16,099 bases of DNA from an uncultured Clostridia bacterium (GTDB lineage Bacteria > Bacillota > Clostridia > Christensenellales > Borkfalkiaceae): NCBI GenBank assembly GCA_947629735.1, contig CANREX010000015.1:1-16099 (forward strand). The letters are read 5' to 3'. Shown here in pieces: positions 1 to 4,524 of the stretch (position 1 is its first letter; each line of letters begins with the position of its first letter). The notes below the pieces were generated by a model. It searched no databases. It worked only from the letters and a program-made list of their open reading frames with translations, and had not been told where the DNA came from. The translations under genes were made by a program, and so were the position numbers.

Positions 1-9
1 AAAAAACCG

Positions 10-38
10 TTGACAAACGGCAGGGAATAGCATATAAT
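10..38 (+). promoter_or_regulatory. Consensus sigma-A promoter of the small RNA
   Basis: TTGACA at 10-15 and TATAAT at 33-38 are both exact consensus hexamers with a 17-bp spacer, which predicts a start near G45. The -35 box lies inside a short inverted repeat (CCGTT gaca AACGG, 7-20). No open reading frame of useful size follows on this strand before the terminator at 99-139, so the product should be a short RNA. Confidence 0.75.
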
Positions 39-44
39 AAATAC

Positions 45-140
45 GACAAGGGCGATAACCGCTGTCGGTTACAAGGACGGTTAGCCTAAGTTTTAGTTAA
101 AAAATAACTGCTAGCTTAGAACCGAGGCAGTTATTTTTTT
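45..140 (+). ncRNA. Small structured RNA, candidate antisense antitoxin
   Basis: This is a transcript of about 96 nt, bounded by an exact-consensus promoter and an intrinsic terminator. It can form a small hairpin (TAACCG ctgt CGGTTA, 56-71). A second stem pairs 78-82 plus 86-90 with 115-124 (CGGTT-agc-CTAAG with CTTAGAACCG). The 3' arm of that second stem sits in the loop of the terminator hairpin, so the two either form a pseudoknot or exclude each other. The last 40 or so nucleotides are antisense to the 3' end of the minus-strand small ORF 131-232, including its stop codon. Convergent genes with overlapping 3' ends are the arrangement of TxpA/RatA-type type I toxin-antitoxin loci in Bacillota. 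I do not recognise it as a named Rfam family. Its existence as a transcript is well supported by the signals; its antitoxin role is inferred. Confidence 0.6.
99..139. terminator. Bidirectional intrinsic terminator shared by RNA and small ORF
   Basis: AAAAAATAACTGC (99-111) pairs with GCAGTTATTTTTT (127-139) around a 15-nt loop. The stem is flanked by an A-run on the left and a T-run on the right, so it reads as a U-tailed terminator on both strands. On the minus strand the stop codon of the small ORF lies inside the stem. Confidence 0.75.
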
Positions 141-232
141 ATGCGGATAGTTACGGTATTATCGGTAACTGTAATTGAGGAAATCGTGCCGCGCTCCGAT
201 AAGAGCAAAAGCAGTATGTACTCAATATTCAT
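131..232 (-). CDS. 33-residue small ORF, candidate type I toxin peptide
   Basis: The ORF has an ATG at 232-230 and a TAA at 133-131. It is preceded at 8 nt by AAAGGGGGTGAT, one mismatch from the full anti-16S Shine-Dalgarno, which is much stronger than most other ribosome sites in this window. A promoter with a TTGACA -35 box and 17-bp spacer lies 81 bp upstream. The peptide begins MNIEYILLLLLS, with a hydrophobic core from about residues 5-11. It continues with a Ser/Thr/Val-rich alternating stretch and ends IRIKK, so it has a basic tail. Type I toxins are typically 20-60 residue hydrophobic peptides with charged C-termini, and stop codons embedded in the terminator stem fit that arrangement. 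The hydrophobic segment is short for a membrane-spanning helix, and I do not recognise the sequence as TxpA, BsrG, Fst or Hol_Tox. It could instead be a leader or regulatory peptide. Translation is well supported; toxicity is inference from architecture. Confidence 0.5.
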   Translation of the reverse strand: MNIEYILLLLLSERGTISSITVTDNTVTIRIKK

Positions 233-238
233 AAAAAT

Positions 239-259
239 CACCCCCTTTTTGAGGAAGTG
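239..259 (-). promoter_or_regulatory. Shine-Dalgarno of the small ORF, foldable into a sequestering hairpin
   Basis: On the minus strand CACTTCC (259-253) can pair with GGGGGTG (245-239), giving seven pairs of which two are G-U, with a 7-nt loop. This buries the Shine-Dalgarno. At the 5' end of the same leader CCCGCA (306-301) pairs with TGCGGG (294-289). Masked ribosome sites and 5' end stems are common in type I toxin mRNAs. Confidence 0.45.
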
Positions 260-312
260 CTAACCGCCACAGGTCGCCCTGTCGTACCCCCGCAAATTCA
301 TGCGGGAATTTT

Positions 313-341
313 ATTTTAATGCGAATGTCGGGAAATGTCAA
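313..341 (-). promoter_or_regulatory. Promoter for the small ORF 131-232
   Basis: On the minus strand TTGACA (341-336) and TAAAAT (318-313) are separated by 17 bp, which predicts a start near 306 and a leader of about 74 nt. It converges on the promoter at 10-38. Confidence 0.65.
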
Positions 342-390
342 ACGTTTTATCGCTCGGGGGCACACCACCGCGCCTATTCGTCGACGACGC

Positions 391-428
391 TTTGCCGAGA
401 GTTCCCATTTATGGGAACTCTCGGCAAA
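391..428. repeat. 38-nt near-perfect palindrome
   Basis: TTTGCCGAGAGTTCCCAT (391-408) is exactly complementary to 411-428 around a 2-nt centre. There is no T-run after it on either strand, so it is not a standard terminator. It has the same build as the 44-nt palindrome at 8083-8126. Confidence 0.8.
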
Positions 429-442
429 ACACATCTACCGCC

Positions 443-485
443 AAAAGCGCCCTGAATCGAAAGTAATTCGATTCAGGGCGCTTTT
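443..485. terminator. Strong bidirectional terminator-like hairpin
   Basis: A 19-bp perfect stem (443-461 with 467-485) contains GCGCCCTGAATCGAA, has a 5-nt loop, and is bordered by an A-run on the left and a T-run on the right. No gene reads into it from the left on the plus strand, and the gene to the right reads away from it. It may be left over from a deleted gene, or it may insulate the locus at 1-341. Confidence 0.65.
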
Positions 486-567
486 TTGTTGGTTGCCAAG
501 TATAATGGCGGTTTATGCGGCATAAGCCGCATTATTACACAGACGTAGTAGCAAAACCGAATAAAGT

Positions 568-597
568 TTGACAAATATCATTTGCTTATGATATAAT
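568..597 (+). promoter_or_regulatory. Promoter of the DUF1643 gene
   Basis: TTGACA (568-573) and TATAAT (592-597) are exact hexamers with an 18-bp spacer. The predicted start is near 604, giving a leader of about 37 nt before the ATG at 641. Confidence 0.7.
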
Positions 598-640
598 TGC
601 CGCATGTAATCGCGATTATTTCTTTAAGGTATTTTCAATA

Positions 641-1153
641 ATGGAATGGTTATATAGGAATAATTTAAATAATACAGCCCGTTTTGTACTTGGAGAATAT
701 GACAACCTATCAGATAGAACATTGATTTGTGTAGGTATAAACCCAAGTACCGCCTCTCCAAATAATCTTGACCCTACATTAAGAAAGGTAAAAGCGATTT
801 CAATCACTCACGGATACACAAATTGGAATATGATAAATGTATATCCGCAACGCGCTACAAATCCGAAAAATTTACATTTGACTTGTGATTTGCTGTTGCA
901 CGAAGAAAACTTAACAGAAATCAAAAGATTATTACTTATGTTTAATAATTCAACTATTCTATTTGCTTACGGCAATTTGATTAATCAACGTCCGTATTTA
1001 AAAAATTGTTTATCGGACATTATAAATCTTATTAGCGAATTAGGCTTTTCTAAACAAAATTACTGTTTGAAAAAAACAAAAAAAGGTAATCCAATGCACC
1101 CCCTTTATCAAAAAACCGAAACTATATTTATACCCTATCAATATTGCATTTAA
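641..1153 (+). CDS. DUF1643 family protein
   Basis: This is a 170-residue protein with the marks of the DUF1643 family: VGINPSTAS (about 31-39), a DPTLRK segment (44-49), N66 followed by the RATNP motif (71-75), a YGNLINQR segment (about 110-117), and the C-terminal TKKGNPMHPLY motif (146-156). It has no signal peptide or membrane segment, so it should be cytoplasmic. The biochemical function of the family is not established; members often sit in accessory or mobile regions. The ATG at 641 follows a weak AAGG (626-629) and an exact-consensus promoter. Base use is strikingly AT-rich, with AAA/AAT/TTA-type codons, unlike the neighbouring genes. It is a single-gene unit bounded by strong hairpins (443-485 and 1172-1207). 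This points to recent horizontal acquisition. Family call is confident; function unknown. Confidence 0.85.
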   Translation: MEWLYRNNLNNTARFVLGEYDNLSDRTLICVGINPSTASPNNLDPTLRKVKAISITHGYTNWNMINVYPQRATNPKNLHLTCDLLLHEENLTEIKRLLLMFNNSTILFAYGNLINQRPYLKNCLSDIINLISELGFSKQNYCLKKTKKGNPMHPLYQKTETIFIPYQYCI

Positions 1154-1171
1154 TTTATATACTCTACACCT

Positions 1172-1207
1172 GCGGCGGGCGCTGACAAAAAAGTCAGCGC
1201 CCGCCGC
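1172..1207. repeat. GC-rich 15-bp hairpin between converging genes
   Basis: GCGGCGGGCGCTGAC (1172-1186) pairs perfectly with 1193-1207 around an A6 loop. It lies between the 3' ends of the DUF1643 gene and the amidase-domain gene. Neither strand has a U-tract after the stem, so it is not a canonical terminator, although it could block 3' exonucleases or pause polymerase from both sides. Confidence 0.7.
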
Positions 1208-1256
1208 CGCTATGTTCGCCCCTAACTCTTAAAAAAGCGAAATTGCCATTACCCCT

Positions 1257-1745
1257 TCACTCCTCAACGCGGGCGGCGATTATGTGTATACCGCGGGCGG
1301 CGGCGTAAGTATAGGAAGAAAGCGGGCGCATGTAGGCGTCATATGAGTGCGCGGCAATAAGAATTCCCCTATTGGAAAAGCCGACGACCACGGGCGAGTG
1401 ATAAAAATCGCCCGTCGCCCTGCCGAGCTGTACGATGTCCCCTATTTCGAGTTGCGAAAGCGGGACTTCCTCCCCGAACGGTCCTACGCCCTTATTGCCG
1501 ACGAGAAAGTTATAAAGGTACTCAACCCCCGTCCACGAGGGCGTTCTGTCGTTTAAAGAGCGGTAAAACCAGCCGAATGTGGGCGTAAAATTCATGACGT
1601 GCGCGCCTGCGAAAATCACCTGCGAGGCGAAGTTTGTGCAATCACCGCCGAGGTTATCGAAGTTGTAAAAAGTCGGGTTGCGGGAAAACGCCCAACGCTT
1701 GGCGTATGCTGCGGCGGTTTCCCTGTCATAAGAAATTTCCTTCAC
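1257..1745 (-). CDS. Amidase_6 (putative amidase domain) protein
   Basis: This 162-residue protein is almost entirely one Amidase_6 domain, a cysteine-histidine hydrolase fold related to NlpC/P60-like amidases. YDRETAAAYAKRWA opens the domain, followed by RNPTFYNFDN and the nucleophile motif GGDCTNFASQ (C36). Next come GWFYRSLNDRTPSWTGVEYLYNFL, the GDIVQL strand, and the catalytic-type histidine in FYHSPVVV (H116), with a later AAHSYDAY (H133, D136). Members are thought to cleave amide bonds in cell-wall or peptide substrates; the substrate here is not visible. No signal peptide or wall-binding domain is present, so it is either cytoplasmic or released by another route. The start is GTG at 1745-1743: an in-frame TGA lies three codons upstream and no ATG is in frame. 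There is no clear Shine-Dalgarno, and a promoter -10 box ends 5 nt before the GTG, suggesting a leaderless mRNA. Confidence 0.85.
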   Translation of the reverse strand: MKEISYDRETAAAYAKRWAFSRNPTFYNFDNLGGDCTNFASQVIFAGAHVMNFTPTFGWFYRSLNDRTPSWTGVEYLYNFLVGNKGVGPFGEEVPLSQLEIGDIVQLGRATGDFYHSPVVVGFSNRGILIAAHSYDAYMRPLSSYTYAAARGIHIIAARVEE

Positions 1746-1750
1746 GCCCC

Positions 1751-1780
1751 ATCATATGCCGGTGGATGCCAAATTGTCAC
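1751..1780 (-). promoter_or_regulatory. Possible promoter of the amidase-domain gene
   Basis: On the minus strand GTGACA (1780-1775) and TATGAT (1756-1751) are separated by 18 bp. The usual start distance puts +1 at or next to the GTG start codon (1745), which would make the mRNA leaderless. Confidence 0.4.
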
Positions 1781-1842
1781 GGCGGCGGAAAATGCCGATT
1801 ATTTTTTACGGAAATGCGCACAATAGTTTGCGGAGGGAAATC

Positions 1843-2277
1843 ATGATAGAACACGATACGATAGAACTTTTGCGCGAGTGCGACGCGGGCATACAGATGG
1901 GAATCGAGGCGATAGACGAGGTAAAAGAATACGCGACCGCCGAGGATCTCAGAAATAAGCTGAACGGCTTTCAGGGGGAATACTCCGAGCTTCAACGCGA
2001 AATGCAGTCGCTGCTGCACGAATACAACGACGAGGGCAAAGACCCCAACCCTCTCGCCGAGAGCATGAGCTGGCTGAAAACAAAGACGACGCTTGCGATG
2101 AAGAAGTCAGACGCCGCGATTGCCGATTTGATGACCGACGGCTGCAACATGGGCGTTAAATCGCTGAATAAATACCTCAACCAATACAAGGCTGCGGACG
2201 ACAGGGCGAAAGATTTTGCGAAGCGGCTGATAAACCTCAGCGAAAGGCAGCTTGAAGGCTTGCGCCAATACCTTTAA
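1843..2277 (+). CDS. Conserved hypothetical helical protein, ferritin-like
   Basis: This is a 144-residue soluble protein predicted to be almost all alpha-helical. Four amphipathic stretches are visible: residues about 3-28 (DTIELLRECDAGIQMGIEAIDEV), 31-60 (EDLRNKLNGFQGEYSELQRE), 78-105 (ESMSWLKTKTTLAMKKSD) and 112-143 (CNMGVKSLNKYLNQYKAADD onward). The pattern recalls four-helix ferritin-like proteins of the DUF2383 sort, but I cannot confirm a metal site or a family. The motif LMTDGCNMGVKSLNKYL is distinctive and would be a good search anchor. The start is ATG 1843, with GGAGG at 1832-1836; a longer in-frame reading from 1756 has no ribosome site and overlaps the divergent amidase promoter. 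No terminator is evident after it. Function unknown. Confidence 0.7.
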   Translation: MIEHDTIELLRECDAGIQMGIEAIDEVKEYATAEDLRNKLNGFQGEYSELQREMQSLLHEYNDEGKDPNPLAESMSWLKTKTTLAMKKSDAAIADLMTDGCNMGVKSLNKYLNQYKAADDRAKDFAKRLINLSERQLEGLRQYL

Positions 2278-2391
2278 ACAACCGTTTGAAATTGCGAAAT
2301 TTTATTTGTTTTTTGCGATAGACCCCGTAATATGCGGCAACGAAAGTAATTTTTTAAAAAATCAAAAAACTTTTACAGTGCCTCTCGGGGC

Positions 2392-2420
2392 TTGATTTTT
2401 GCCGCGCCGTATGATAGAAT
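2392..2420 (+). promoter_or_regulatory. Possible promoter of the DUF1294 gene
   Basis: TTGATT (2392-2397) and TAGAAT (2415-2420) have a 17-bp spacer. The predicted start near 2427 coincides with the first base of the Shine-Dalgarno, so the leader would be only about 11 nt. Confidence 0.4.
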
Positions 2421-2437
2421 ATCTTCGGAGAAAGGCA

Positions 2438-2716
2438 ATGAAGATATTGATAATCTATGCGGCAATAATAGGCGCGATGAGCGTCATAGCGTTTTTCACC
2501 TATCTTGCCGACAAGATAAAGGCAAAGAAGGGCGCATGGCGCATAAGGGAATCCGTCCTCCTTGGGTTGGGGATATCCGGCGGTGCGCTCGGCGCGCTGA
2601 TGGCGATGAACGTATGCAGGCACAAGACCAAACACGTCTACTTTTGGGTGATAAACACCCTCGCGCTTATGGCGCATGCGGCGGTTGCGGTTGTACTATT
2701 TATGCTTTACGTCTGA
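2438..2716 (+). CDS. DUF1294 family small membrane protein
   Basis: This 92-residue protein has three hydrophobic segments: about residues 2-20 (ILIIYAAIIGAMSVIAFFTY), 38-55 (VLLGLGISGGALGALMAMN) and 68-91 (FWVINTLALMAHAAVAVVLFMLY). DUF1294 signatures are present: the YLADKIKAKKGAWRIRE loop after the first helix, the GLGISGGALGALMAMN stretch, and the HKTKHVYF motif before the last helix. Family function is not known; members are inner-membrane proteins. The ATG at 2438 is preceded by GGAGAAAGG (2427-2435); an earlier in-frame ATG has no ribosome site. It ends 20 nt before a strong terminator. Confidence 0.8.
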   Translation: MKILIIYAAIIGAMSVIAFFTYLADKIKAKKGAWRIRESVLLGLGISGGALGALMAMNVCRHKTKHVYFWVINTLALMAHAAVAVVLFMLYV

Positions 2717-2736
2717 AATATTTTTGCGCAAACAGA

Positions 2737-2776
2737 GGAAGCCGACGGCGGGTGAACCCGCCGTCGGCTTCCTTTT
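2737..2776 (+). terminator. Terminator of the DUF1294 gene, facing glpK
   Basis: GGAAGCCGACGGCGGG (2737-2752) pairs perfectly with 2757-2772 over a TGAA loop and is followed by TTTTATTT. The minus strand has only a weaker T-rich tail, so it may also stop transcription from the glpK side less efficiently. Confidence 0.8.
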
Positions 2777-2787
2777 ATTTACATGCT

Positions 2788-4268
2788 TTATTTCCCCGAG
2801 CGAACCCGCCTTACCGCGTCGTTCCAGCCCGAAAGCAGGCGGGCGCGTTCCCCCTCGCTCATCTTCGGTTCAAACGCCGTCACCGCAGAGCGATAACCGC
2901 GAAGCTCGTTGACGTCTTTCCAGAACCCCGACGTCAACCCCGCGAGATACGCCGCTCCGAGAGCGGTCGCCTCGGTCGCATCCGGTCTTTCCACGGGGAT
3001 ACCGAGGATATCCGATTGGAATGACATCAAAAAGTTGTTCGCGCTCGCCCCGCCGTCCACGCACAGGCGGGAAATGTCCGTCTTTGCGTCCTTTTTCATG
3101 GCGTTGACGAGGTCGCTGACCTGATAGGCGATACTTTCAAGCGAGGCGCGGACGACGTGCTCCGCCGTAACTCCCCGCGTGAGCCCCAATATCGCGCCGC
3201 GCGCTTCCGCGTCCCAATACGGCGCGCCCAGCCCCGTGAACGCGGGCACTACATACACGCCGTTCGAATCCTTAACGCCGAGCGCGAGCCGTTCGCTCTG
3301 CGCGGAATTTTCTATGAGTTTCAGCCCGTCGCGCAGCCACTGGACGAGCGCGCCGCCGATAAAGACAGACCCTTCCAACACGTAATCGGGCTTTTCGCCC
3401 ACTCCCGCGTAGTCACGAGCCCGTTCGCGCTCTTGACGGCTTTTTTGCCCGTGTTCATCAGCAGAAAACAGCCCGTCCCGTAGGTGCATTTCACGTCGCC
3501 GACGTCCGTGCAGAGCTGTCCGAAAAGCGCGGATTGCTGGTCGCCAGCAACGCCCGAGACAGGCAGTTTTGCGCCGAGGACGGAACTATCCGTATAGCCG
3601 TAAAGACAGCCGCTCGGCAGCACTCGCGGCAGCATAGTACGGGGGATATCAAACAGTCTCAACAGTTCGTCATCCCATTGGAGAGTGTGAATGTTGAAAA
3701 GCATAGTGCGCGCCGCGTTGGTGTAATCGGTGGCGAATATCGCGCCGCCCGAAAGTTTCCACATAAGGAACGTATCCACCGTGCCGAAGCACAGCTCTCC
3801 CCTTTCCGCCCGCTCGCGCGCGCCGTCCACGTTGTCCAATATCCACTTGATTTTCGTTGCGGAAAAGTAGGCGTCGGGAACTAAGCCCGTCTTGTTGTAA
3901 ATGCGCTCCGCAAAGCCCTGCTCTTTGAGCTTTTCGCACTCCGCCGCCGTCCGCCTGCACTGCCAGACTATCGCGTTATACACGGGCGCGCCCGTCGCCC
4001 TGTCCCACAAAAGGGTCGTCTCCCGCTGGTTGGTTATCCCAATGCCTTCAATCTGCCCGTAGGTTATTCCCGCGCGGGCGACCGCCTCCGCCGTCACCGA
4101 CATTACAGTGCCGATTATGTCGGTCGGGTCGTGCTCCACCCAGCCCGACTGCGGATAAATCTGCCTGAATTCCTGTTGGGCTTTCGCCGCAACCCGCCCG
4201 TCTTTTGCGAAAATTATCGCGCGCGAGCTCGTCGTGCCCTGATCTATCGCCAAAATGTACTTTTTCAA
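2788..4268 (-). pseudogene. glpK: Glycerol kinase, disrupted by a frameshift
   Basis: GlpK phosphorylates glycerol to glycerol-3-phosphate using ATP. The N-terminal part (4268 to about 3408, 287 residues) is an intact FGGY-family start: AIDQGTTSSRA, GITNQRETT, WQCRRT, GTVDTFLMWKLSGG, GVAGDQQSALFGQ, TYGTGCFLLMNTG, NGLVTT. The reading frame then shifts, and the rest (GVGEKPDYVLEGSVFIGG, YVVPAFTGLGAPYWD, RGAILGLTRG, ESIAYQVSDL, VDGGASANNFLMSFQSDIL, TALGAAYLAG) continues one frame over to the stop at 2788. Only 2 nt lie between the ACG for the last Thr (3410-3408) and the GGA (3405-3403), where homologues have three residues (such as I-A-W). The pattern is a 7-nt loss. As read, translation would give 315 residues lacking the ATP-binding half; repaired, it would be about 495 residues, the usual length. 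The start is TTG at 4268-4266, with AGAGGAG 8 nt upstream. The loop that carries the PTS-phosphorylated histidine in enterococcal GlpK (YHFYG-type) is absent here. No glpF or glpD neighbour is present. Confidence 0.9.
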
Positions 4269-4289
4269 TGCCGTAACTCCTCTGCAACG

Positions 4290-4318
4290 ATTATATCACG
4301 TTATCCCGACAATTTCAA
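4290..4318 (-). promoter_or_regulatory. glpK promoter
   Basis: On the minus strand TTGAAA (4318-4313) and TATAAT (4295-4290) are 17 bp apart, with a predicted start near 4283 immediately ahead of the AGAGGAG ribosome site (4283-4277). Confidence 0.6.
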
Positions 4319-4369
4319 GACGTGAAAGGACATCGACGAACTTGAAAAATCAAGAAAAAGCCGCCCGCA

Positions 4370-4401
4370 AAATATAAAAAGAGCCGCCCGCAACAGGCAG
4401 C
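4370..4401 (-). terminator. Terminator after the metal ATPase gene
   Basis: On the minus strand GCTGCC (4401-4396) pairs with GGCGGC (4388-4383) around a 7-nt loop, then TCTTTTTATATTTTG follows. It lies between the ATPase stop and the glpK promoter. The stem is short, with one G-U pair. The same CCGCCCGCAA word appears twice here (4361-4370 and 4384-4393). Confidence 0.5.
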
Positions 4402-4524
4402 CCTATCCCGCGCCTTTAATTTAAGGCGCAAACTCTATAAAAACGTATACATTGATTTTTATGACGTCCGCAAAACTCTATCGCCGACCGCGGCAGAGCG
4501 CGTGGAAGTCAATTTATTAAGACG

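Larger units (their letters stand above)
233..640. other. Non-coding stretch holding leader, hairpins and a promoter
   Basis: Positions 233-341 are the leader and promoter of the small ORF. A near-perfect palindrome lies at 391-428 and a long terminator-like hairpin at 443-485. A small hairpin (ATGCGGC ataa GCCGCAT) lies at 515-532, and the promoter of the DUF1643 gene at 568-597. ORFs of about 70 codons that can be drawn across 222-525 run through these hairpins on both strands, lack ribosome sites and resemble no protein I know, so I treat them as non-coding. Confidence 0.6.

Noticed and set aside
222..525. Overlapping ORFs of about 70 codons on both strands left of the DUF1643 gene
   Set aside because: They run through the palindrome and promoter elements, read as complements of each other around the hairpin, and have no ribosome site. 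The minus-strand one overlaps the 5' end of the better supported 33-codon ORF region in another frame.
3321..3489. Programmed ribosomal frameshift in glpK
   Set aside because: There is no slippery heptamer at the junction, GlpK is not known to use recoding, and residues are missing relative to homologues, so a deletion is simpler.
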